Assembly (NCBI GenBank): GCA_005773635.1
Contig: SXHN01000031.1
Span: 26,463-90,462 of the forward strand
Length of the DNA: 64,000 nucleotides
Direction: 5' to 3'
From: Actinomycetota bacterium
Lineage (GTDB): Bacteria > Actinomycetota > Acidimicrobiia > IMCC26256 > PALSA-610
How positions within the stretch are numbered: the first letter of the stretch is position 1; the number at the start of each line of letters is the position of its first letter. Positions 27,622 to 36,193 of the stretch are shown one piece after another. Position numbers and translations under genes: made by a program. The notes under the pieces are model-generated. The model had not been told where the DNA came from. It saw nothing but the letters and a program-made list of their open reading frames with translations, and did not search any database.

Positions 27622-27836
27622 TTTTTCGGGCGGTCGCGCACCGTTACTTCGAAACGGTCACCCGGCTTGAGCGATTGGCGCCACAACGTTTCCGGCTTCG
27701 GGTTTGCCAGCCGGCGCAGCACGCGTACGGTGGCGGCGGCGATGCCGACAATCATCCACGGTTGGGAACCCTGCAATCCTTTGCGGGTTCCGGTTTTCAT
27801 GAGTCGATTGACAATTGATTCCACCAGGTTGCTCAA
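27618..27836 (-). CDS. small hypothetical protein
   Basis: 72 aa; ATGA overlap with the downstream ubiquitin-fold gene; MSNLVESIVNRLMKTGTRKGLQGSQPWMIVGIAAATVRVLRRLANPKPETLW. Confidence 0.65.
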   Translation of the reverse strand: MSNLVESIVNRLMKTGTRKGLQGSQPWMIVGIAAATVRVLRRLANPKPETLWRQSLKPGDRFEVTVRDRPKK

Positions 27837-28051
27837 ATCCGGCGGATCTCAATCACGGGCGAACGCTTTTTACCCTTGCGGCGACCCATGAGATACGCGC
27901 TGACCACCAACACAGCACCCACGGCAACCGCCGCCGCGGCCACCACCGACTTCGCCTTCTCGACACCGGTTTCAACCGGGCCTGCCATGTCGCGGAGCTT
28001 GGATTCAATGTCGCCAATCGACACGCGCTTCGGGGCCTGGGGTGTGCTCAT
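27833..28051 (-). CDS. small single-TM protein
   Basis: 72 aa with TM segment VVAAAAVAVGAVLVVSAYLMG then RRKGKK; 4-nt overlaps on both sides. Confidence 0.65.
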   Translation of the reverse strand: MSTPQAPKRVSIGDIESKLRDMAGPVETGVEKAKSVVAAAAVAVGAVLVVSAYLMGRRKGKKRSPVIEIRRI

Positions 28052-28380
28052 CGAACTTCCTTCGAAGTATCAGCCTTGCTTTTGGTCAGTTTCATCGCGA
28101 CGAGGCCGAGTGCAGAGCCGAGCAGCAGCAGTACCGCGAGGTATGGAAACCAGGACGATTTGCCCTGCCCGTCAAGCAATTCCGGCAATGTCGTCTGCAA
28201 CATGCGCAACGCGCCGACGGCGAGGAATGTCATTCCTACCCCGAACGCGAGGGCGCCAGCCAACGCCCAGCCGATATAGCGACCAATATTCTTGATCGGA
28301 TCAACGGTTTCTTGTTTCGCGTAGGAAACAACCAGATCTTTCAGTTCTTGGACCTGTTGCTGAGGCGATTTGTCGGCCAT
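28048..28380 (-). CDS. phage holin-like / DUF1469-type small membrane protein
   Basis: 110 aa, two TM segments (YIGWALAGALAFGVGMTFLAVGALRML and YLAVLLLLGSALGLVAMKL). Confidence 0.65.
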   Translation of the reverse strand: MADKSPQQQVQELKDLVVSYAKQETVDPIKNIGRYIGWALAGALAFGVGMTFLAVGALRMLQTTLPELLDGQGKSSWFPYLAVLLLLGSALGLVAMKLTKSKADTSKEVR

Positions 28381-28390
28381 CGCAGGAAAA

Positions 28391-29872
28391 CTACCCGTTC
28401 ACGCGAGAGCGGCGCTGACGGTACCGAGCATCTCGCCACATGTGCTCCAGCGCCGTGACCGCCCGGTTGGCCGTTGAATAACACAAGCGCCCGGAATCAC
28501 GTACTGCTGCCGGCCCTGCGTTGTTCGGATCTGCGATACCAAGCTCGGTTGCGGTCATAATCGGCTTGCCAGTCGCGGCACTGATTTCTGCAGCCGCTTC
28601 GGCGAATCGGGTGTCTTGACGCTCGTGATAAGCGACGATTCGCTCGATCCCATGGTCGGGATAGAACCTGCCGTTACGCAAGAGTTGCGCTTGATTGGAT
28701 TGGATACCCAAGCCGAGGTACACGATGGCGTCCACATCGGGGTGCTCCGCCACGAGCTGTAACACCTCGGGAATCGTGTCGCGAGTCTCACCGCCAGCAA
28801 GATCGATCGGATTATTCCGACTCCATCGCGGCGGAAGTTTGGTGTCGATCTGAGCTTTCAAATCGTCTGGCAATACCGCCAATTCAAGCTCGCTGTTCGT
28901 AATTGCATCAGCCGTAACCACCCCCCAACCGCCTGCCGTCGTGATGACGATGGTGCGCGGCCCTTGCAACAGTGGCTGTGTCGCAAACGATGCGGCGGCC
29001 TCGAACGCTTCTTCGACATTGGCGGCTCTCGTAATACCAGCTTGGCGACACATACCGTCGAACACGCGGTCATCACTAGCAAGGCTTCCAGTGTGACTCG
29101 CCGCGGCACGTTGACCGCCGCTGGTGGCCCCGCCTTTCAGCAACACAAGCGGCTTCCGAGCGGCAATCGACCGCAGCCGTTCGAACAGCCCACGACCGTC
29201 GTTCACTCCCTCGAGATACGCAAGTGCGACTGCGGTGTGTGGATCGTTCGCGTAGTACTCGAGGTAATCAGCCACGCCCGTTGCAGCTGCATTTCCTGCG
29301 CTCACGGCCCGACTCACGCCGACGCCGCTTTGCACAGCAAGGTTCATGAACGAACTGACGAAATTGCCGCTCTGGCTCGCGATTCCAATCTTGCCTGCGG
29401 GCGGATACGGCGCAACGATCTGTGCGCAGAGTTTGGCTGGGGTGCTGACGACGCCTTGGCCGTTCGGACCCGCGAGAAGTATGCCCAACTCTGCTGCGAG
29501 CGCGACAAGCTCTTGTTGCGCGACAATCCCGGCCTCGCCCGCTTCGCCGTAGCCCGCGCTCGTCAGGAACGCTGCTTTGATGCCCTTTTTCGCCGCGGCA
29601 CGAAGCAAATCGACGTTGGCACTCGCTGGCGTGCACACAAAGACGAGGTCGTAGGTATCCGCGTCGAGGTCTGCAATGTCTTGTGCGGTCGCGATACCGA
29701 GCACCTCCCCGCCGTCTCGATTCGTTGCGGCGACTGCGCCCTCATATCCGCAAGCCAAAATGTTGTGCAGCGCCACGAAACCAAACTTGCCAGGATGGCT
29801 GCTCGCCCCAGCCACGACAACACCCTTGGGGTTGAACAGCGCCTCAAATCCGGCGGCGTTGAATGGGCTCAT
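28391..29872 (-). CDS. ADP-forming acyl-CoA synthetase-like, CoA-binding alpha subunit
   Basis: LFNPKGVVVAGASSHPGKFGF...GPNGQGVVSTP...GKIGIASQSGNFVSSFMN...KGGATSGGQRAAASHTGSLASDD. Confidence 0.88.
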   Translation of the reverse strand: MSPFNAAGFEALFNPKGVVVAGASSHPGKFGFVALHNILACGYEGAVAATNRDGGEVLGIATAQDIADLDADTYDLVFVCTPASANVDLLRAAAKKGIKAAFLTSAGYGEAGEAGIVAQQELVALAAELGILLAGPNGQGVVSTPAKLCAQIVAPYPPAGKIGIASQSGNFVSSFMNLAVQSGVGVSRAVSAGNAAATGVADYLEYYANDPHTAVALAYLEGVNDGRGLFERLRSIAARKPLVLLKGGATSGGQRAAASHTGSLASDDRVFDGMCRQAGITRAANVEEAFEAAASFATQPLLQGPRTIVITTAGGWGVVTADAITNSELELAVLPDDLKAQIDTKLPPRWSRNNPIDLAGGETRDTIPEVLQLVAEHPDVDAIVYLGLGIQSNQAQLLRNGRFYPDHGIERIVAYHERQDTRFAEAAAEISAATGKPIMTATELGIADPNNAGPAAVRDSGRLCYSTANRAVTALEHMWRDARYRQRRSRVNG

Positions 29873-30519
29873 GACGCGACCTCCACCAGCGCGTCGACGG
29901 CCAACGGGCGACCATCGAGCGGCGACACGATCAAGGGATTCACATCGACGCTCACAATTTTGGGGTCGGCCGCCGCCAGCTTCGAGAGTCCGAGCAACAC
30001 CGCAACTAACGATTCGCGGTCCACTGCTGGTTCACCACGAAATTCTCCGAGCAGCTTTTGCGTGCTGAGTTCCTCGATCATCTCATGCGCGTCGATTTCG
30101 GTAATAGGCACGAGACGAAACACCACATCTTGAATTGCTTCGGCTAGCACGCCGCCGATACCGAGCATCACCGTCGGCCCGAACTGTTCGTCGGAGAGCA
30201 TGCCCGCAATAAGTTCACGGTTGCCCTTGAGCATTGGGGCCACCAACACCTGAACTTCGCCGTCGTCGGGGGTGGCGGCGCTCAGGAGTTCGGAGGCCGC
30301 AGCGTGCACGGAAGCTGCGTCTCGGAGATTGAGCTTTACAAGACCACGCTCGGTCTTGTGGGCAATAGCATCACCGTTGAGTTTCGCAACGACCGGATAC
30401 CCCATCTCGTTGGCAGCGGCGACGGCGGCCTCGGCGGTGGGCACGATTTGCTCATCGAGCATCGGCACACCGTGCTGAGCGAGCAATCGTTTTGATTCAA
30501 CTTCCGACAGAGTAGGCAT
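29869..30519 (-). CDS. ADP-forming acyl-CoA synthetase-like, ATP-grasp beta subunit
   Basis: Start MPTLSEVESKRLLAQHGVPMLDEQ; GYPVVAKLNGDAIAHKTERGLVKLNL...DVNPLIVSPLDGRPLAVDALV; 4-nt overlap with alpha gene. Confidence 0.88.
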   Translation of the reverse strand: MPTLSEVESKRLLAQHGVPMLDEQIVPTAEAAVAAANEMGYPVVAKLNGDAIAHKTERGLVKLNLRDAASVHAAASELLSAATPDDGEVQVLVAPMLKGNRELIAGMLSDEQFGPTVMLGIGGVLAEAIQDVVFRLVPITEIDAHEMIEELSTQKLLGEFRGEPAVDRESLVAVLLGLSKLAAADPKIVSVDVNPLIVSPLDGRPLAVDALVEVAS

Positions 30520-30564
30520 CGAGGCGGCAGCGTACTGGGGTCCGCGACCGTACGGTCGACCGAC

Positions 30565-30602
30565 GGCGCGTTTGTGTACCGCCCGCGGTCGACTAACGCG
30601 CC
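30565..30602. repeat. 38-bp imperfect palindromic repeat, copy 1
   Basis: GGCGCGTTTGTGTACCGCCCGCGGTCGACTAACGCGCC; 15 of 18 arm positions complementary. Confidence 0.92.
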
Positions 30603-30648
30603 AACCCGCACGGAAATGGGTCGGCGCGGCACAGTCCCGTCGACCGAC

Positions 30649-30686
30649 GGCGCGTTTGTGTACCGCCGACGGTCGACTAACGCGCC
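30649..30686. repeat. 38-bp imperfect palindromic repeat, copy 2
   Basis: GGCGCGTTTGTGTACCGCCGACGGTCGACTAACGCGCC; 2 differences from copy 1; also shares upstream GTCGACCGAC. Confidence 0.92.
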
Positions 30687-30736
30687 GACGCGATATTTGA
30701 AGGCGCGAACGGCACGGGGCATCTACAGTCGCGCTG

Positions 30737-31339
30737 ATGGAGTGTCTGGTGCTGCAAGGTCGACACGTGCGACTGGAGCCGGTGTCGTACGAACATCTCG
30801 ATGGCCTCGTCGCGGCTGCGAACGAGGACCGCACCACCTACGGATTCACCGAAGTGCCTGCAACGGCCGCAGCGATGAGATTGCATATCGAAGATTTGCA
30901 ATTGCAACAAGCGAGGGGTGGGGCACTGGCCTTCACAACGGTGAGGGTCGCTAATGATGCAATCGTCGGATGCACAAGGTTCCTGACAATCAGGTCATGG
31001 TTCGATCGCGGCGTTCCCGACGCAGTCGAGATCGGCGGGACGTGGTTGTCTGCGTCTGCGCAACGTACAGAAATCAACACCGAGGCAAAACTACTGATGC
31101 TCACGCACGCATTCGAAACATGGCAGGTGCAACGCCTCGACCTCAAAACCGATGCCCGAAATGCGCGAAGCCGAGCAGCAATCGAACGCCTCGGCGCCCG
31201 ATACGACGGGGTTCTCCGCGGCTGGCAACCGTCGCTGGTGCCCGGTGAAACCGGACAAGCACGCGACACTGCAATGTATTCAATCATTCCTGGAGAATGG
31301 CCGTCGGTCAAAGCGACACTGGCCAAACGCCTTCGTTGA
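30737..31339 (+). CDS. GNAT family N-acetyltransferase
   Basis: LQGRHVRLEPVSYEHLDGL...EIGGTWLSASAQRTEINTEAKLLMLTHAFETW...DARNARSRAAIERLGA. Confidence 0.88.
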   Translation: MECLVLQGRHVRLEPVSYEHLDGLVAAANEDRTTYGFTEVPATAAAMRLHIEDLQLQQARGGALAFTTVRVANDAIVGCTRFLTIRSWFDRGVPDAVEIGGTWLSASAQRTEINTEAKLLMLTHAFETWQVQRLDLKTDARNARSRAAIERLGARYDGVLRGWQPSLVPGETGQARDTAMYSIIPGEWPSVKATLAKRLR

Positions 31340-31348
31340 CGTGCCGAT

Positions 31349-32911
31349 TTACACCCGCGACCCTCGATCGCGCCAGTGTTCATCGCGCAATACCCGCTTG
31401 AGGAGCTTGCCGCTGTCGGTGCGCGGCAATTCGCTCCGGGTCTCCCAAGTACGCGGCCGTTTGTACTTCGCTAAGCGTTGCGCAACGAAGTCGGCGAGCT
31501 CTTCGAGATCCAGCTTCTCATCGGCTTTCGCTTGCACGACCGCATGCACGGCTTCACCCCACTCCTCGTCGGGTACCCCGAACACGGCGGCGTCAAGCAC
31601 CTTCGGATGGGCATACAACACGGCTTCGATTTCGGCAGGGTAGATATTCACACCACCTGAAATGATCATGTCCTTTTTGCGATCACAGATGTGGACGTAT
31701 CCCTCTTCGTCGACGTAGGCAACGTCACCGACTGACTTCCACGACGATTCCTCGAGTTGCGTGAGCTGTTCGGTGGTGCGGTGGTAGCCGTCCATCGCCA
31801 GACCAGTCCGTACGAATAGCTCTCCGGCTTCGCCAGTTTCGGCGACGTCGCCATCGTCTTTCACAATACGGATCTCGATATTTCCGTACGGCTTTCCGCA
31901 CGATCCGGGCTTTCGTAGCTGATCTTCGGGACGCAGGATTGTGTCCACACCAAGCTCGGTGGATCCGTATACCTCGAAGAGAAATCCGTCGCCCAGCTTC
32001 TCGATGATCTCGCATTTCAAGGCATACGGAACGGGTGCGGCATTGGCAATGAGGCACCGCATCGATGACATATCGGCCTTGGCGAGTTCGGCATCTGGCA
32101 ACGAAACGATTCGCTTCAATTGGGTCGGGGCACTGAACGTGTTGGTCACCACATGTTCGCGTACCAAACGAATCCACGCCACCGGATCAAACTTTCGCAG
32201 CACAACAATGGGCCGACCAATTGTGTGGCTTAACGACGCAAATGCGAGTGGCCCCGAGTGATATAGCGGACCCGTCGTGAGGTGCACGTCATCGGGCTGA
32301 CCGACACCCAGCTCGGCGAGCATCGCCGCGACCAGCACCCGATCGGTGCGAGTGCGCAACGCGCCCTTTGGCTTGCCCGTAGTGCCACTCGTGTAGATCA
32401 TCTGCGCACCCGCAGTCGCCGCGTCCTCTACTGCTACAGGCTCATCAACAGATTGGCCAACCAGTAGATCAGTCCATGGCATGAGGCCCTGCGGAGCGTC
32501 GCCACCGAAAGCGACCACCGTCCGCACCTTAGGAAGATCGCTGATGATGCCCGCGACAACGTCAGCGAATTCAGCATCGATCATCACGATCGCGGCGTCT
32601 GAGTTGTCGATCACGTACGCCATTTCGTGACGGGTGAAACGGTAGGAAAGCGGCACGGCAACCAGCCCGAGTTTGCGTGCCGCATGAATCACAACGAGCA
32701 CTTCGAGTGAGTTCGGCCCGCACCAGACCAACCGCTCGCCTGCTGTCGCACCCATTGCCGCCAAGCCGTTCGCGCATTGATTTACGAGGTCGTTGAGCTC
32801 ACGAAAAGTGACACGTGAGGCTGTCGCGCCTCCACTCGCATCCACAATGACCGCGGTTGAAGATCCAGCAGCGGCGGCGTGAATCGCCAGAACGTCGGGG
32901 GTTGGACTCAT
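31349..32911 (-). CDS. AMP-binding acyl-CoA synthetase (FadD-like)
   Basis: MIYTSGTTGKPKGALRTRTD...YGSTELGVDTILRPED...GYVHICDRKKDMIISGGVNIYPAEIEAVLYAHP...ELPRTDSGKLLKRVLR. Confidence 0.95.
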   Translation of the reverse strand: MSPTPDVLAIHAAAAGSSTAVIVDASGGATASRVTFRELNDLVNQCANGLAAMGATAGERLVWCGPNSLEVLVVIHAARKLGLVAVPLSYRFTRHEMAYVIDNSDAAIVMIDAEFADVVAGIISDLPKVRTVVAFGGDAPQGLMPWTDLLVGQSVDEPVAVEDAATAGAQMIYTSGTTGKPKGALRTRTDRVLVAAMLAELGVGQPDDVHLTTGPLYHSGPLAFASLSHTIGRPIVVLRKFDPVAWIRLVREHVVTNTFSAPTQLKRIVSLPDAELAKADMSSMRCLIANAAPVPYALKCEIIEKLGDGFLFEVYGSTELGVDTILRPEDQLRKPGSCGKPYGNIEIRIVKDDGDVAETGEAGELFVRTGLAMDGYHRTTEQLTQLEESSWKSVGDVAYVDEEGYVHICDRKKDMIISGGVNIYPAEIEAVLYAHPKVLDAAVFGVPDEEWGEAVHAVVQAKADEKLDLEELADFVAQRLAKYKRPRTWETRSELPRTDSGKLLKRVLRDEHWRDRGSRV

Positions 32912-32988
32912 AGCAACAACCTTAGACAGACCACGCAGCCCCGCGGAGAGTTCCGCCTGTTCGCCCAGGGCTTCTCAGCGCTCAACGG

Positions 32989-34392
32989 GTGCCCACTAGT
33001 TTCAACGGCATGACGTTCGGTGTCCGAGGAATCGTTGAGGGGTTCTACGGCACGCCGTGGACGCACGCGCAGCGTCTCGACGCGCTCTCGTTTCTTGGGG
33101 CGCATGACATGAACGCGTATATGTACGCGCCCAAAGACGACGAGTTCCACCGCGCCCGTTGGCGCGAACCTTATTCCGGCGCCGCGATCGCGGAATTCGC
33201 TGCCCTTCGAATCGCAGGCGATGCGGCGGGAGTTCGAGTGGGCTTTGCCATTTCCCCTGGACTCGATATCAGCTACGCATCACAACCCGAGCGCATTCTG
33301 CTCATCGACAAGTGTGGGCCCCTGATCGATAACGGCATCGATTGGTTCTTACTTGCGCTCGACGACATTCCGATGTCCAACGGCCTCGCTGAGGCCCAGG
33401 CAGATCTTGCGAATTGGTTCCTGGGGGAACTGGAACAGCGCTGCGCCCGTCCGAGCCTGATGCTGTGCCCTACTGAATATCTCGGCACGACCGCCTCGAA
33501 GTACACGACGGACTTGGCAGCCGAATTATCGACCGAAGTCGCACTCATGTGGACCGGCCCAACGGTATGTTCACCCCAAATCACCACCAGCGACGCCAGG
33601 GCTTGGAAGGCGGCGCTGCCTCGCCACAACCTTGTAATCTGGGACAACTATCCGGTAAACGACGGCACAATGTCTACTCGTTTACATCTTGGCCCGTACC
33701 GCGGGCGCAGCCACGACCTGGATTCGGTCGCTCATGGCATTTTGTTGAACCCCATGAATCAAGCGCTTGCTTCGCGCATCCCGTTAGCAACCGCGGCGCG
33801 CTACCTCGTTGCACCAAGCTCCTACGACGCCGACGCTGAATTCGCAGCGGCGTGTAGCGACGATCAAACGCTGCTGTTTGCTACAGCCTGTTACGATGGG
33901 CCGCCTAACCCTCCTGCAACTAGTCCATTTCACGCGCTGATTGATTCGATCTTGGCCGCACCTACCGCGACCACCGCTTCACAGCGAGATCAGCTACATC
34001 AAGAACTGCTGCTCACCAAGACTGCAGCCAAAAAGCTCATAGCATCGCACTCCGATTTCGCAACCGAAGTAGCTCAGTGGGCTGAATGCGTAGTCGTCGA
34101 GTGCCGGGCGGGCCTATCGGCACTCAAAGTGCTCGATCTCTGTGCGCAAGATCCGCCGCCCGTCCTCGATGAGATGGGAGCAATGTTCACGATGGCTTTT
34201 CATTGGTCGGAAGCTCGTCGTAGCGAACACGTTGTGTTCGGCCCTCGTTTCGCGATCTACCCTGCCGTGGTGATGCACACCAGCGGCCAGCCTGCGTTCA
34301 ATGCCGACGCGGGAATTATCGAAGACTGCAACGCGATCGACGCACTGTGCCGTTTCGCCGCAGCAACATCCGACGAGGCGAACGCGCGATGA
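32989..34392 (+). CDS. GH84-like beta-N-acetylglucosaminidase / O-GlcNAcase family protein
   Basis: GIVEGFYGTPWTHAQRLDALSFLGAHDMNAYMYAPKDDEFHRARWREPY, catalytic-Asp-pair context LLALDDIP, LVIWDNYPVND; ATG at 33010 may be the true start. Confidence 0.85.
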   Translation: MPTSFNGMTFGVRGIVEGFYGTPWTHAQRLDALSFLGAHDMNAYMYAPKDDEFHRARWREPYSGAAIAEFAALRIAGDAAGVRVGFAISPGLDISYASQPERILLIDKCGPLIDNGIDWFLLALDDIPMSNGLAEAQADLANWFLGELEQRCARPSLMLCPTEYLGTTASKYTTDLAAELSTEVALMWTGPTVCSPQITTSDARAWKAALPRHNLVIWDNYPVNDGTMSTRLHLGPYRGRSHDLDSVAHGILLNPMNQALASRIPLATAARYLVAPSSYDADAEFAAACSDDQTLLFATACYDGPPNPPATSPFHALIDSILAAPTATTASQRDQLHQELLLTKTAAKKLIASHSDFATEVAQWAECVVVECRAGLSALKVLDLCAQDPPPVLDEMGAMFTMAFHWSEARRSEHVVFGPRFAIYPAVVMHTSGQPAFNADAGIIEDCNAIDALCRFAAATSDEANAR

Positions 34393-35102
34393 CACTCGAT
34401 CTCACGGTCGTGATGCCCGCGTTCAACGAGGCCGCAATTCTTCGTACGTCGGTGAACGAAGTCGCATCGGGGCTCCGGGAGCGAGACCTGAGTTTCGAGA
34501 TCATCGTGGTCGAAAACGGTTCGAAAGACGGCACACTTGAACTCGCCCATGGCCTACGTGCCGAGCACCCGGAGCTCATCGTCGAATCGTTGAACGCGGC
34601 CGACTACGGCGCGGCACTTCGTCACGGTCTGTTGCTCGCTCAGGGTGAAAGCGTGGTCAATTTCGACTGCGACTATTACGACCTTGACTTCATGGATCGA
34701 GCGGTGCGCCTCGTTGCGGCTCAGGACGGCCCTGCAGTGGTCGTCGGCTCAAAGCGGATGGACGGAGCCGACGATCAACGAGTTTGGATTCGCCGCCTTG
34801 TCACGATGGTGTTCTCAACGATCCTGAAGGTCGGCTACGGCCTGAAGCTCTCCGATACCCACGGAATGAAAGCAATGCGTCGCAACGTCGTCACCCAATA
34901 CGCTCGGCAGTGCCACCTCGGCCGCGATCTTTTCGACACCGAATTGATTTTGCGTGTCGAGCGAGCAGGCCTTCCGACGAGCGAGATCGCCGTTTCGGTC
35001 GAGGAACGACGCCCCGCCCGCACATCGATTATTAGGCGAGTGCCGCGCACGCTTACCGGCCTCGCCAAACTCTGGTTCGCGCTACGCGACACCGCTGTAT
35101 GA
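34389..35102 (+). CDS. family 2 glycosyltransferase (polyprenyl-phosphate mannosyltransferase-like)
   Basis: LTVVMPAFNEAAILRTSVNEV...FEIIVVENGSKDGTLELA...NFDCDYYDLDFMDRAV; ATGA overlaps at both ends. Confidence 0.85.
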   Translation: MTLDLTVVMPAFNEAAILRTSVNEVASGLRERDLSFEIIVVENGSKDGTLELAHGLRAEHPELIVESLNAADYGAALRHGLLLAQGESVVNFDCDYYDLDFMDRAVRLVAAQDGPAVVVGSKRMDGADDQRVWIRRLVTMVFSTILKVGYGLKLSDTHGMKAMRRNVVTQYARQCHLGRDLFDTELILRVERAGLPTSEIAVSVEERRPARTSIIRRVPRTLTGLAKLWFALRDTAV

Positions 35103-36193
35103 CCCCTACGCACACAGCCGGCACCACGACTCAAATCGTCGGTCGAAATGCAACTGTGCAATTCGAAGGCCCGACGATCACAAAGGTCACTTCGGGCGAC
35201 GCCAGCAGCAGAGTGTTTATCGCTCCGGGGTTCGTAGACCTCCAGGTCAACGGCGTGGATGCAGTCGACTTCGGAATCGCAAAAGATGCACGCACGATCG
35301 CTCACGCGCTCACCCAGATGGCCGAGCACGGCACGACCGCATGCCTACCCACAATTGTCACAGCCGAACTCGACCAATATGACGACACCCTCGACCGAAT
35401 TCGAGAAGCGCAAGCCCTGAGCGACGCGCAACAACGAAGCCAGATTTTAGGAGTGCATCTCGAAGGTCCGTTCCTCGGCGGCGCTACTGGCGCACACCCC
35501 CGGCATCTGATTCGGCCGGTCGATATTCGGTGGCTGACCGCATTGATCGAACGGCATAGTGATCTCATCCGGCTCGTCACGCTTGCTCCGGAAGCAGACC
35601 CTGGCTTCGAAGGCATCGCGCTACTCAAAGAACACAACATTCTTGTTGCGCTCGGCCACTCGAATTGCTCGTACGAAACTGCCGTCTCGGCAATCGACGC
35701 AGGTGCGACGATCGCGACCCACCTCTTCAATGGTATGAGTGGCCTGCATCATCGCGACCCGGGTTTGGCGACCGCAGCGTTGCTCGATGATCGCATCACA
35801 CCAACGCTCATCGCCGACCTCCACCATGTGAGCGCGCCCGCAATAGGAGTGGCACTCGCGACGAAGCAACGCATCGCGCTCATAACCGATTCGGTGGCGC
35901 CCGGTGCAGGTGAATCCGGCAGCATGAAGATCGAGCAGCGGGGCGGGGCAGTATTCCTCGAAGATGGCACGCTCGCAGGATCTGTCATTCACATGATCGA
36001 CGCAGTACGAATCCTTGTTGGCCTCGGCATATCAATCGAGCGAGCAGTGACCATGGCAGCAACCGTTCCGTGTGACCTATTAGGGCGCAATGATCTTGGT
36101 CGCCTCACACCAGGCGCCGCAGCAAACCTTGTCGAGTTGCATTTCGAATCAGCAGCGTTACAACGCGTTTGGCTTCACGGCGCACCAATCTGA
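35099..36193 (+). CDS. nagA: N-acetylglucosamine-6-phosphate deacetylase
   Basis: FIAPGFVDLQVNGVDAVDFG...HLEGPFLGGATGAHP...LGHSNCSYETAVSAIDAGATIATHLFNGMSGLHHRDPG...LITDSVAPGAG. Confidence 0.9.
   Translation: MTPTHTAGTTTQIVGRNATVQFEGPTITKVTSGDASSRVFIAPGFVDLQVNGVDAVDFGIAKDARTIAHALTQMAEHGTTACLPTIVTAELDQYDDTLDRIREAQALSDAQQRSQILGVHLEGPFLGGATGAHPRHLIRPVDIRWLTALIERHSDLIRLVTLAPEADPGFEGIALLKEHNILVALGHSNCSYETAVSAIDAGATIATHLFNGMSGLHHRDPGLATAALLDDRITPTLIADLHHVSAPAIGVALATKQRIALITDSVAPGAGESGSMKIEQRGGAVFLEDGTLAGSVIHMIDAVRILVGLGISIERAVTMAATVPCDLLGRNDLGRLTPGAAANLVELHFESAALQRVWLHGAPI

Noticed and set aside
28964-30133. 389-aa plus-strand ORF
   Set aside because: Antisense to the ADP-forming acyl-CoA synthetase subunits; no recognizable domains.
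30565-30686. Paired 38-bp repeats considered as a mini CRISPR array
   Set aside because: Only two units per locus, no cas genes, palindrome spans the whole unit and the spacing differs between loci; fits a REP-like element better.
30520-30837. N-terminal extension of the ATP-grasp ORF (ORF track start at 30837)
   Set aside because: The extension is translated from the 38-bp repeats and intergenic DNA; the family start is MPTLSEVESKRLL at 30519.
36175-36193. 19-bp overlap of nagA and the EamA transporter 3' ends
   Set aside because: Short convergent overlaps are common in compact genomes; no further signal.
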